Below the pieces are notes generated by a model that was not told the DNA's origin, did no database searches, and saw only the letters and a program-made list of their open reading frames with translations. Positions 11,801-21,640 of a DNA stretch of 64,000 bases are shown here, in pieces. Source of the DNA: Plumapathes pennacea (lineage: Eukaryota > Cnidaria > Anthozoa > Antipatharia > Myriopathidae). The DNA lies in contig OZ038470.1 in the NCBI GenBank assembly GCA_964036295.1, positions 15,443,578-15,507,577 of the forward strand, in the 5' to 3' direction. Positions within the stretch are counted from its first letter, which is position 1. Each line of letters begins with the position of its first letter. The position numbers and the translations under genes are program-made.

Positions 11801-13291
11801 AAGCATCGCTGCATACGGCTTCCAGCCTGCATGAAATGCATTTCCATCGGTATGATCTGCATTGTACGAGCTGCTCGCGGAATCCAACTGATATCGCTTG
11901 CAGGTCCTGCGGAGAATCCCCTTTTGCTGCTTGGTGAAGCCATCGATTTTCACCGATGTACTCTACAACTTCATTGTACCTCGAAATATTCATCGCTAAT
12001 TTTATTTAGAATCCACCTCTTGACAATTTGGTGTGAAATTTTTGAAAGTCGAAAGGATTTATAAGGCTTTATACCGGGGTGCACATATCACTGATTTGTT
12101 TTGAAGGGTGCACATATCACTAGGGATCTGGGTACAGGGGTGCACAAAACTTGGGGGTGCACATATCGCTGCCACACCGGTCAACCGGGCTTATATGAAG
12201 CATGGAGTGCGAGCCAACGACTAGAGTGGTAAAGTGATGATGTCATAAAAATATTTTTTCGGAAATAATGGACTTTGCGCAATTCTTCGGAATGGCCTAT
12301 CTAAATAAAGTTCACACAGAAAAAATTGGCTCTTTAGTGCATTAAACAGCTGAGATATAGGCTTTTGAAGTTCAAATTGCTTCATACTAAACCCTCTTAT
12401 TTGGTGTTGGTTCCTTTGATTTGGAACCAACGCTAAATAAGAGAGTTTAGTTAAGACTATCTCAAACTTTAAACTTATCTGTCTTCGCTTTCAGTAGGGC
12501 TAGCGATTTGAAATTTTGCACACGTTCTTTCAGCAGCTGTGTTTATCGCATGATGTGGTTTTAAGGTTTGAATGGAAAAGTTTGCAAAATGATGAAGTCA
12601 CACTTTACCACTCTAAAACACTTCAGTACACAAATGTTTATGTCACATACCTTGTTTTAGGCCGGTGAGGAAGCTCGAGCAGAAGTTTCTTTAAGCACAG
12701 ATAATAATCATCGTCAACCCGAAGAAAGTAGTCGAAGTCATAGTTTTGAAGCGACCATTCCACCAACCAAAGTATCCTTCTACCGAAGTTGTATCCCCTC
12801 GGAACTGGCATAAACTTCAAGTCATCATGCTTGCGAGTTTCATTAATGATAGCGATTCTCTCATTTGGATCCAGTTCAGATAAAGGGTCGGTAAAGAAAT
12901 TACAAACGATTTCGGGACCACTGCATTCTTTCAACCACGTTGCTCTGATGGCCTCCCGACGATCTGCGCGTGACGGAGCGGTGATAATATTCATCACCAG
13001 AATAACATGGCGTCTTTGGACGTCTGTAGTCGGCCTAGTTGTGTCAGGCGGAGATAGCACTTTAGTTTCAAGCGGAGATGACAATTTTGTTGGAGTGGAT
13101 GACGTTGCGGCTGTGTTCGATGTAGTCAAACTCGTTCGACTTCCTTTAGCAGAGCCAAAAGCTGGCTGCTCCAATTTAACGGTATCTGTCGTTAGCACGA
13201 GAAGGCCTACACATACTAGTGTAACGACAAACAAGAAAGCAAAAGTAACTTGAAGACAGTGTATAAACGAACAACGATCACCTGCCTCCAT
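8836..13291 (-). CDS. GT31-like beta-1,3-galactosyltransferase, copy A
   Basis: Two exons, 12651-13291 (641 nt) and 8836-9313 (478 nt), are joined by a 3,337-nt GT-AG intron and give 372 residues. The predicted product is a type II Golgi glycosyltransferase: a short cytosolic tail, one membrane segment (FAFLFVVTLVCVGLLVL), a Ser/Thr-rich stem, then a GT31 domain. Motifs seen are RREAIRATWL, the metal/sugar-binding FLRVDDDYY and INWGYLHC. The usual acidic EDVxxG motif reads GGTTVG here. The start at 13291 matches the start of copy B; a longer frame upstream is transposon sequence. AATAAA (complement of 8835-8840) overlaps the stop codon. The donor sugar and acceptor cannot be told. The intron is full of nested repeats. 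Confidence 0.85.
9366..9516. mobile_element. small MITE in the GT31-A intron
   Basis: ATGACTCAAAAGGACC near 9370 and its reverse complement GGTCCTTTTGAGTCAT near 9499 bound about 145 bases. TCTA occurs on both sides and may be the TSD. Confidence 0.65.
9517..10569. other. intron sequence of GT31-A, nothing recognised
   Basis: AT-rich intronic DNA with a C-rich strip at about 9728-9750 and no open gene. It lies between the small MITE and the next nested element. Confidence 0.4.
10570..12200. mobile_element. degenerate PIF/Harbinger-like MITE, interrupted
   Basis: Starts with GGGCCTCTTCATATGAGCC, the same end as the intact element at 18901-19301. Further copies of CCGGTTAACCGGGCTGG and ATATGAAG follow up to about 12200, where the far end is worn. 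The flank TAA (10567-10569) fits a 3-bp TSD. A second element sits inside it at 11349-12180. Confidence 0.6.
11349..12180. mobile_element. nested MITE with GTGTGGCAGTGATATGTGCACC ends
   Basis: The left end TGTGGCAGTGATATGTGCAC and the right end GTGCACATATCGCTGCCACA are reverse complements with one mismatch. Both are bounded by CCGG, which may be the TSD. Inner copies of GTGATATGTGCACCCC and GGGATCTGGGTAC extend the arms to about 45 bases. The interior (about 11460-12060) has no readable transposase. It lies inside the older MITE. Confidence 0.75.
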
Positions 13292-13378
13292 ATTGTACAA
13301 CTGACTAGTTTCTTGCTCTGTGATTGGTCGATTTACCATGGCAACATTTCTAGGAGGAAACCAAATGGAACTGAACAA

Positions 13379-15245
13379 GTGCACATAAGCCTTCAGAGGA
13401 TACATTTTTATACGAAATTAGGAAGTAATCTAAGCAACTTATGCCCAAAAGAAAACCTTTCCGAAGCGTTCTTATATTTTTTTCACGCGTTTGAAATCGG
13501 AAATATAAAATTCAGACCGCGCAATGTAGGAGACTGGGACCTGTGACGTCAGAGGAGTGGCGCGTTTCGGCTCGGCACCTCTTCATAGCTCCTTTTATTA
13601 GGTTTGTGTACGTTTTTCTCGCTGTTTACCCGTGTTTTTGGACTCGTACGGCAATGGCGAGCTCTAGAAGCGATGAAGAAAGCGGTATATCTGATATCTA
13701 AACTATATTACATTGATTCCGCGTGTATACTGTACGATATCCACTATGAAGTCCAACCCGTGCGCTGACAAGAGCTACTTGCTGACCAAGAATGGCATGA
13801 AGCGTAACAGAAAGGAAAGGGAGGGAAAAGAACAAGAACCATAACACTGCAAGATCGCTCGGAAGAACATTTTGGAGCCAGTAGTTGGTAAGCGTAAAAT
13901 ATGTCCGAGTTTTGGATTTGTTTACGTGGTACATCTGTAATTGCTTCTCTGTGTTTTACTCATATTTTAGGTGTTCGTGTGGGAATTGCAATGTTGATGT
14001 GCTACGGCAGCATTGGCATTCACAAGCATTGAGATTCTGCGGATGTCTCACGATAACTCTCGCTCGGGATTTCGACTGAGAGCAGTTGCGTAATTCGTCA
14101 CGGCAGTTGACCACGGTCAGTTATATTTGACTTCGAGAGAGCGCGGCTCTTCTGAAAACTCCTGGAATGTACAAAAACAGTCATTCTAAACTTCCCTGTA
14201 CGGGTAGACAATAAAGTATTACACTTTAATTGCGGTTTGTGGCGCCCTTCTTCACCGTTTGGAGGATTTTGCTTTCGCCGCGGTGGATCAACAGGCGACT
14301 GTCAACAGTCAGAACGACTCCTTTCGGAGTTTGCCAAAAATTTCCAACTTCTGCGGCCGTCGTCTAACTTCGGCGATGTGGAAACCAAGTTGTTTGAGTA
14401 AATATGTGCCGCAAATCCGGCACACGGTCGACTATAGCCCTAGAAAAATCTAGCCGAAAAACCATCTTTCGCTCGGTTTCAAACATGAATTGCAGTGTCG
14501 CAGTGTTGACCTCATCGACCATAAACCTCCGGCGAACGCGATGGTTTGCTCATTTGATATTCGATACCTACGATAGAAAAGGTAACAAACTTCCCACAGC
14601 TGAATATATTTTGGATTAAATATAATTACTTATTACTACCCGTCGACAAATTGTGGGACCCGACGATTACTCGGTCAATCTTTCCCCTTCTTATCAACTT
14701 TGTACTACAATACCGAGATTGTCCTTTACCAGGTCCAAGTCGAGATTGTGCAATTCGTTATTGTCAATTCCATGCAATGTCAAAATCATCTGGTTTGAAA
14801 TAAGCTGAGCAGAACCGGAATTGATCGTCAGCTCCCATTTCACACGTTTGGCCTTGACAAACTGGACCATTTCTCTTTCGCTTCCTCGCTTCACCTCTTT
14901 GGTCATTCGGAAACTGAATCATATAAAATGCGAATCCTTGCTTATGATCTGCCTCCCAGGAGCAGCCTCCGACAACACATCTATAAGGCATTTCGGAGTA
15001 AAACCGGTGAAAACTCTGTTGGGACGAGTCGAGACGCCACTCCTCTGACGTCACAGCCCAGGCCCTTGATCAATCATCTTACGCGGACAAATCTAAACCG
15101 GAAGTCAAAATGGCACTTTTTCGCATGTTTACCGGGCGAAAAAAAATATAAGAACGCTTCGGAAGGGCTTTCTTTTGGGCATAAGTTGCTTAGATTACTT
15201 CCTAATTTCGTATAAAAATGTATCCTCTGAAGGCTTATGTGCACT
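13379..15245. mobile_element. THAP-bearing DNA transposon (P/Kolobok-like), non-autonomous
   Basis: About 97 bases at 13379 onward (GTGCACATAAGCCTTCAGAG...) recur inverted at the far end, finishing at 15245. Looser similarity, including GACGTCAGAGGAGTGGCG, carries the arms to about 180 bases. GTGCAC at both tips is palindromic, so it may be terminal sequence or TSD. The interior encodes a degenerate THAP-type zinc finger on the minus strand. THAP fingers form the DNA-binding part of P and Kolobok transposases. No catalytic domain is readable. The left tip lies 88 bases from the start codon of GT31 copy A. Confidence 0.75.
14764..15054 (-). pseudogene. degenerate THAP zinc-finger fragment of the transposase
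   Basis: A 96-residue reading frame contains, from residue 22, MPYRCVVGGCS, then FAFYMIQFPND and finally FRFCSAYFKPDDFD. This follows the THAP layout C-x(2-4)-C ... FP ... C-x2-H ... F. The fourth zinc ligand, normally His in CSAHF, is Tyr here, and the central Trp of the family is not evident. The frame ends soon after the finger and no catalytic region follows, so it is probably a dead exon. Confidence 0.65.
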
Positions 15246-15659
15246 CCTTTTTAGAAAATTTTGGACTGACGGATGGTTAAATGGAAAGCGCCCGGGATCC
15301 AGACCACAATGCTGACGCCAGATAACACGCGACGAAATACAACGAAATGTTCTTGTATATTTCTAAATCTTGTAGTAAAAAATCAAATTTCCACTGGTTC
15401 GTGGTGAGGACTCTTATTTACCATGATTTACATCATCACATGGTCAAAATGTTGTGGACTTTAGACCACGGCGAACCAGTAGAAATTTATTCAATTTTGA
15501 TTCAAAACAATTCCGTCACGGTAGGACGAAAACCGACAATCGAGCGGACTTGTGATGGCTTGTGAACGCAATCTGTGAACCACTCACTTGGCCGTCGATA
15601 TTTGTTTGCAAAACTGAAGAACTTTGTGTAACGGTGCTGTAAAGAAGAGGGAGTAAGTA
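15246..15659. other. no feature recognised
   Basis: Mixed AT-rich DNA between the THAP element and the third GT31 copy. A CCACTGGTTCGTGG / CGCCGTGGTC-type pair suggests an old inverted repeat around 15390-15490, but its limits are unclear. Confidence 0.3.
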
Positions 15660-15734
15660 CAGAACCCCTACACATCAAGGTAAACACCACCCCTCCTCTG
15701 GCTACGAGATAACACTTTAGTTAGAGGTTTGTTT

Positions 15735-16119
15735 GTAGTTGGCTCTCTTGTATCTGGCGAATATGACAATTTAGTTTAGCGCTTCGGTTGTAGTTGGCTC
15801 TCTTGTATCTGGCGAATATGACAATTTAGTTTAGCGCTTCGGTTGTAGTTGGCTCTCTTGTATCTGGCGAATATGACAATTTAGTTTAGCGCTTCGGTTG
15901 TAGTTGGCTCTCTTGTATCTGGCGAATATGACAATTTAGTTTAGCGCTTCGGTTGTAGTTGGCTCTCTTGTATCTGGCGAATATGACAATTTAGTTTAGC
16001 GCTTCGGTTGTAGTTGGCTCTCTTGTATCTGGCGAATATGACAATTTAGTTTAGCGCTTCGGTTGTAGTTGGCTCTCTTGCATCTGGCGGAGATTACAAT
16101 TTAGTTGGCGCATCAGGCG
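15735..16119. repeat. 55-bp minisatellite, seven units
   Basis: GTAGTTGGCTCTCTTG starts at 15735, 15790, 15845, 15900, 15955, 16010 and 16065. The first six units look identical; the seventh drifts into the original GT31 stem sequence. Since 55 is not a multiple of three, each extra unit shifts the reading frame. Confidence 0.9.
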
Positions 16120-16151
16120 TAGATGACAATTTTGTTGGAGTGGATAATGTA

Positions 16152-17163
16152 CCGATCAATTTGAATGAATTTGACCAACCGCTCTCGCCCGGGGTGGGGC
16201 ATTTGACCACAACCACGAAGGGGTGGGGAATTTGAACTCGTTCCCTCAATTTCACCCCGCTTTACGGGAAAGTGTTTTAGCTGTGCGTACGGTGTGTGCT
16301 AACTGTTTATTTTGTCTAAATTGAGAGGCATATCAGTGAATGTTCCAAGCACAACGTTCATTTATCGAGGATCAATCTTCGATGTTGAGCCGTTACGATT
16401 TAAACAACTCGCAATAAAGCGTTGCTTCACTCAAGGTATGGTTTGAAACCTTATCATTGGATGTTAAATAAATGCATTTTGTTAGCCGTACAGTTTAAAG
16501 AAAAATGTCAACGACTTTAATACCCTCGGCGCGTCGGAACACGACTCGTGGCATTTCTTGTCAACAATTCTGTGTCAATTCCCTTCAACTTTTTTCCCTT
16601 TGCCCAGTATATAAATAGTTTATAAATCTGCTTCAGTCTTGCAAATTACTCCTTTGTACTTCCTCAGATACAGTGTAATTCGCTTAAAGAAACAATTTTA
16701 GCCAACGTACTCACCGTTATCGAGCTCGTACGCGCGCGCCTTTCACAAAAACAAGTCAAAGTGTTAAGCTGGTGTTACACTGGTTGATTCGCAACGACGA
16801 TTTGCAACGCCGATTTGCTCCAAATCCACGCAACGGCGTTGCAAGTTTTTGAATCACTTTCAAAAACTTGCAACGCGTTGCAGCACTGCAAACATCGCGA
16901 AAAATCGTTCGCAATGGGGTGTTACACCTCAACGATTTTTAGCGCAACATCGCATCGTTGCAAATCGACCAGTGTAACACCACCTTTAGACGTGTATCTG
17001 TTTTTCAGCTTTTTTTTTTTTTTTTTTTTTTTTGCCCTAGGGGTGGGGCATTTGACCACTAAATTCAGCCTTAAACCGGGGCATTTGAACAGTCATTTTG
17101 GCCCGAGGGTGGGGAATTTGACCACCGGAAAATCAAAAAGTTCAAATGCCCGAGAGGTTGCCT

Positions 17164-17197
<34 letters not shown>

Positions 17198-17224
17198 CGG
17201 GTGTGCGAGTTTCAAATTGATCGG
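16152..17224. mobile_element. TA-flanked MITE inside the GT31 fragment
   Basis: The ends CCGATCAATTTGAA and TTCAAATTGATCGG are perfect reverse complements flanked by TA on both sides (16150-16151, 17225-17226), as for Tc1/mariner-type insertions. The interior repeats GGGGTGGGGCATTTGACCAC and contains a T run (about 17011-17033) and a G run of about 30 (17165-17197). A Harbinger-like MITE is nested at 16767-16985. No transposase is seen. Confidence 0.85.
16767..16985. mobile_element. Harbinger-like MITE 'GGTGTTACACTGG', copy 1
   Basis: Terminal inverted repeats AGCTGGTGTTACACTGG / CCAGTGTAACACCACCT are flanked by TTA on both sides (16764-16766, 16986-16988). A 3-bp T-rich TSD is the PIF/Harbinger habit. 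The element is 219 bp; five other copies in this window are 232 bp. Apparent proteins rich in [11 protein letters not shown] come from this repeat. Confidence 0.9.
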
Positions 17225-17576
17225 TACATAACACTGTGGCTGTGTTCGACGTAGTCAAACTCGTTCGACTTCCTTTAGCAGAGCCAAAAGCTGGCTGCTC
17301 CAATTTAACCTTATCTGTCTTTAGAATGAGAAGGCCTACACATACTATTGTAACGACAAACAAGAAAACGAAAGTAATGTGAACGACGGGAAAACAGGCA
17401 CCGACCCATTTTCCATTGCACACACGCGGCATCAAAAGTACGGTCATAAAATTAGCATGTGTTGATTCGAAACAAGTCAATACGGGTAGTGTGCCAACAA
17501 AAACCGACTCCCAGCGGACTTGTGATACCTGTAAATCCGCCTGAAAATTAAAAAAACCTTCAATTTGCATTTAAGA

Positions 17577-17703
17577 AATATAAAACACGCGCCGTGTTTG
17601 CACAGCCTGATGCAAGCACGAGAGGGAGTTTTCCCAAACTCACTAGAGTGTTTGCATCAGGCTATGAAAACACCGGCAAGCGTTTTATATTTGTTTTATA
17701 ATA
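17577..17703. mobile_element. hairpin MITE
   Basis: ATATAAAACACGCGCCGTGTTT near 17579 pairs with AAACACCGGCAAGCGTTTTATAT near 17688. CAGCCTGATGCAAGCAC pairs with GTGTTTGCATCAGGCT. Arms are about 45 bases around a loop of about 30. Confidence 0.7.
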
Positions 17704-18719
17704 TAAACGACAGCAATACTACCCCAATACTACCGTTTTACGTGATTATGAAAGTCGAGATTCTCAACACACAAACTGAAGCCAATCACAGATCGTTGTT
17801 TAACGTGCCGAACGGACGAGTCAAGTTTTCAAATCTTTAACTTACGAACTTTCAGGTTATTATAGCCTCATGTAAACACAGTTGGGAACCAATCAGAGCG
17901 CTCGTTATATAACGTTTATTTTATACTAGCAATTTGTTTTCTCATACAAACCTCAAAAGCTATAATATGCCCACTTTGCCACGTACCTGTTACGGAGCAA
18001 TTTCATGCAATGGAAAGGACTTCGAAACTTATGAAATATAGTTTGCCAGATGCTCAGATGTAGGTGTCAACTCTGTTTATGATGCAAAGTGAACATGAGA
18101 ATAGAGGTGTTAGAAGCTTTGACTTATACAACTACTATTGGTTGAGAGCTTTACTGGTGTTCGCGTTCTTTCCTTTGATGTAGAGTTTTGTCTGAGAGTC
18201 GGCTGGTGACGGTCTTCGGACCGAAATAAACGACAAGGAGTCCTGACTGCTAGTCCTGATCTATTCAATATAACAGATCCCGGACCGTGTCAAGGCACCT
18301 CTCGCAAGAAGCTTTCGAAATTATTTCACGCGCCGCTTTGCTGGCCTTTACTGGCAATTTCTGTTGCAGCGAGACATCTTCTTTCCGTGTTTAGGTCGGT
18401 TGTAAATTCATGCGAAGGGTCGAAAAATATGAGGCCCTGTTGTGGCTAAATATTCTATTTCTCATTTACATGGACTGAAGATTATATTTTCGGAATTATT
18501 TTTTCACGTTGTGCACATACCACTGTGCTAATCGTTTGTTATCGATGAGTCGAGAAGTTTGGGAACTAGCATGACTTGTCCCAGGACCGTTTACAAGGGC
18601 AAAACATAGCCTGGGTACTAGAGTAACCCTAATACAAGATACAAGACCCTGTATCTCCTTGTAAACAGGTCCATAAGTAACTACATAGTCATAATACAAG
18701 ACCCACAAGGAAAATTCAC
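17704..18719. other. no gene recognised
   Basis: AT-rich DNA without a supported reading frame. CCAATCAGAGCGCTCGTTATATAACG (about 17889) resembles words common in the hairpin elements of this genome. Confidence 0.35.
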
Positions 18720-19511
18720 ATAGATCATGCACAAATAAACTACAAAATGTACTCTGCCAAATCAAAACAATGTCAAGCTTGGAGTAACCTTCCGACAGAT
18801 GTCAAAAATTCTAAATCACTTTATGTTTTCAGGGCTACAATATAAAACTCCTTTTTTTCATTGACCACTCCAAGAACCATCGAAAGCATATTTACACTTA
18901 GGGCCTCTTCATATGAGCCCGGTTGACCGGGCTGGCTCGGTCAACCGGACCAGCCCGGTCGTGTGTTCATATGGAAAATTTCAGCCCGGGTAACCGAGAT
19001 GAGAGTGTCTATAAAGCAAAAGTTTTTGCCAATTCTGCCATTAAAGCCAAATTAAGAAGCAAGTATATTTCAGACTCGCATGGTTGAAACATTTTCATCC
19101 CGGTTAACCGGGCTGGAGTGTTCATATGAAAAACGGGCCAGCCCGGTTAACCGAGATCCCGGTCGCAAAGACCGAGATCTCGGTAACCGGCCTGGCCCGC
19201 TCTCTCATATGAACACATCAGAATTTTTACAAAGGAAATAGTAGGAGGGCGAGATCTCAGTAACAGGGCTGGCCCGGTCAGCCGGGCATATGAAGAGGCC
19301 CTTAATGTCAACTGATGCGCTGTAGCATCGATTCCATACGTAAATATAAGCCATAGAGAAATTATCACTAGAAACAGCAAACATTGTAACAAACCTTCTC
19401 GCAAACCCCAAGAGGGTTTATTGAGAGTTCCTGCTCTACAAAAGAGACATGGCTTGGAAGAAATTATTAGTAAATTACTGCTATACGTGGGGAAAATAAA
19501 GATTGGTTGAT
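18720..19511 (+). pseudogene. LINE 3' end, split by a MITE
   Basis: Near 18780 the plus strand reads WSNLPTDVKNSKSLYVFRAT, which fits the C-terminal WxxLP..VK.S.S...F signature of CR1/L2 reverse-transcriptase proteins. After the MITE at 18901-19301 the sequence ends in AATAAAGATTGGTTGATTGATT (about 19496-19517), typical of the 3' tail of such elements. It is a 5'-truncated relic. Confidence 0.65.
18901..19301. mobile_element. PIF/Harbinger-like MITE, intact
   Basis: The ends GGGCCTCTTCATATGAGCC and GGGCATATGAAGAGGCCC are inverted repeats flanked by TTA on both sides (18898-18900, 19302-19304). Internally, CCGGTTAACCGGGCTGG-type words repeat several times and the block folds on itself. It is 401 bp with no coding capacity, and belongs to the same family as the degraded copy at 10570. 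Confidence 0.85.
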
Positions 19512-19640
19512 TGATTTCTACAGAGTAAGTGTCCTTTTGACCACCGTTTTGCTTTAAACCACCGTTAACGGGCCTAATAAACTGCCTGTCGTTACAAGCG
19601 TTTAGAGTTGTAGCTTTCCATAATACGCATGTTCCGTTTA

Positions 19641-21420
19641 TTAACCCCTACCCTTGTGCATTTTGCCTTTATTAAACACAGGATTGAGTCTGCATAGTAT
19701 TGGTTTGAGTATTCCAAGTTTCTGCCAATTCAGTTTACCTGCATCATGTGGGCAAGCCTGCTTTATGGGAGGAATATCATACTTCTCAGTGTCATTTTCG
19801 TTCAAGGTAATGTTCCAAAACCTAAGCATATCTGCAGGATAAGTGCCATGCAAACCCAGCCAAGTCTTGCAAATTTCCGGTACATTCATGAACTTCTTAT
19901 TAGACGAGGATATACCATGGAAAAGCCGGGTGTCTTGGAAAATTGTGAAGTTTTTAACACTATTCATCCAGACGCCCACAGTTGTACCTCCATATGGTCC
20001 ACAAAGAAGCTCATCTTTAAGGCGGAAAAATTCCTGTGCTAAAGCAGCAGAGAACAACATGAAACCTTCGTCCACTCTTGTTCCATGTTCTTGACAATGA
20101 AGGTAACCCCAGTTTATTCTGATAATATAGACAAAAAGCAAACAAGAAGACATCAAGTGTTGGCCGTGACTTAAAATATTAAGCTGCTGTATAACATACA
20201 CTTGGGTTGCGTTTTTGTACGGCACTAAAAATGATCCTGGTTGGGCGATACAGCGCAGTAAATTTGCCCCTAGTAAACGGATATTAATATGCTAAACACC
20301 TAACGAGCGGTGTCGCTTATCTTGATAAATATTTGGATGCATTATCTCGTCTAGATTATTAATTTCTCTCAAATTCCGTATAAAATGGGCCAATATCAGC
20401 AAGCACGACATATCTTTGCTTACACACATATAATAATAATAATAACTTTATTACTATGTGTCAAAGCTTCTAGCTTACTGTACATGCAGTATACGAATTG
20501 GAGACATCTAAGCTAGTAAAAACGACTGTAAACAGAACTCAAGAACTCTAAAAATTCTATAAAACTCTGTTTTTTTTTTTTTTTTTTTTTTTTTTTTGAC
20601 GTAAATTCCGGCTACGGCTTAACTTGCGTCCTCAACGCAAACATTTCGAAATTTGAACAGTACAAAGACGCTTCTGACATGCACAAAAGGCAATGGTTTG
20701 AGCTCATTTGCATACCTGCTAAAAACTTCAAAGAAGCCGTGTCGAGCCGCGGAGTACGATCCAACGAATTTCTACACAGGCATGCTATAGCAAATGCATA
20801 TCAAACACTTGTACAAACATGTTTAGAATACGATCAGTAGATATCACATACCTTGTTTTAGGCCGGTGGGGGAGCTCGAGCAGAAGTTTCTTTAAGCACA
20901 CAAAATAATCATCGTCAACCCGAAGAAAGTAGTCGAAGTCGTAGTTTTGAATCGACCATTCCACCAACCAAAGTATCCTTCTACCGAAGTTGTATCCCCT
21001 TGGAACTGGCATAAACTTCAAGTCATCATGCTTGCGAGTTTCATTAATGACAGCGATTCTTTCATTTGGATCCAGTTCAGATAAAGGGTCGGTAAAGAAA
21101 TTACAAACAATTTCGGGACCACTGCATTGTTTCAACCACGTTGCTCTGATGGCCTCCCGACGATCTGTACGTGACGGAGCGGTGATAATGTTTACCACTA
21201 GAATAACATGGCGTTTTTTAAAAGGGACGGTCCAGATTGGATCGGCATTCGGACTTGACGAAGACGTGTTCGAGCCAGTAAAACGCTTTGGTTTAGGAGG
21301 GTCAAAAACTTCCATATCTGTCGTTAGAATAAAAAACCCCACTAGTACCGCTCCAGTGACAAACAAGAAGCCGAAAGTAATATAAAGCAAATCGGCAAAC
21401 GAACACCGATCTCTTTCCAT
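19641..21420 (-). CDS. GT31-like beta-1,3-galactosyltransferase, copy B
   Basis: Exons 20852-21420 (569 nt) and 19641-20118 (478 nt), with a 733-nt GT-AG intron in the same place and phase as in copy A, give 348 residues. Layout: MERDRCSF start, membrane segment (LLYITFGFLFVTGAVLVGFFIL), short stem, GT31 domain with RREAIRATWL, FLRVDDDYF, INWGYLHC and the altered GGTTVG in place of EDVxxG. The catalytic part is nearly identical to copy A, while the tail, membrane and stem regions are quite different. AATAAA (complement of 19637-19642) overlaps the stop codon. The role is inferred to be Golgi beta-1,3 sugar transfer; the substrate is unknown. Confidence 0.85.
20427..20600 (-). repeat. LINE 3' tail with poly-T tract
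   Basis: ATAATAATAATAACTTTATTA (about 20430) is the complement of the microsatellite-type 3' end common to L2/RTE-like elements. It is followed by about 130 bases and a T run of about 27 at 20571-20597. It lies in the intron of GT31 copy B on the same strand as the gene. Confidence 0.45.
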
Positions 21421-21640
21421 TATGATGCGTTCTGCTGGCCGCTAAGAATCTGGCGTGTTTGTGACGTTTTGAGTGTGCCGATATTGGCTCTTCAAACCAA
21501 GAGTCAGTTAACTAGGGAAATAAATTATGCAGAATGAGGCCTGACATGGAATCTTGGCTAATATTCTCCCCTGGGGAAGGCAGGCCACAAACAGGGTACA
21601 GATACTGTCTTTTTTCGCGGGGTTTGGGTGATGTTGATAT

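Larger units (their letters stand above)
15660..17400 (-). pseudogene. third GT31 copy, N-terminal fragment broken by a transposon and a minisatellite
   Basis: 17225 to about 17400 on the minus strand encodes ITFVFLFVVTIVCVGLLIL followed by KLEQPAFGSAKGSRTSLTTS, nearly identical to the membrane and stem region of copy A. The match resumes across a 1.07-kb element at about 16080-16149 (GACAATTTTGTTGGAGTGGAT also occurs in copy A near 13080-13100). It then dissolves into a 55-bp tandem array made of stem-coding sequence. No catalytic domain follows. The product, if any, would be non-functional. Confidence 0.8.

Noticed and set aside
13292-13405. Longer N-terminus for GT31 copy A
   Set aside because: The extra residues run into the inverted end of the THAP element; copy B begins at the equivalent of 13291.
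15735-16119. CRISPR-like regular array
   Set aside because: The 55-bp units are directly adjacent with no spacers, and derive from GT31 stem sequence in an animal genome.
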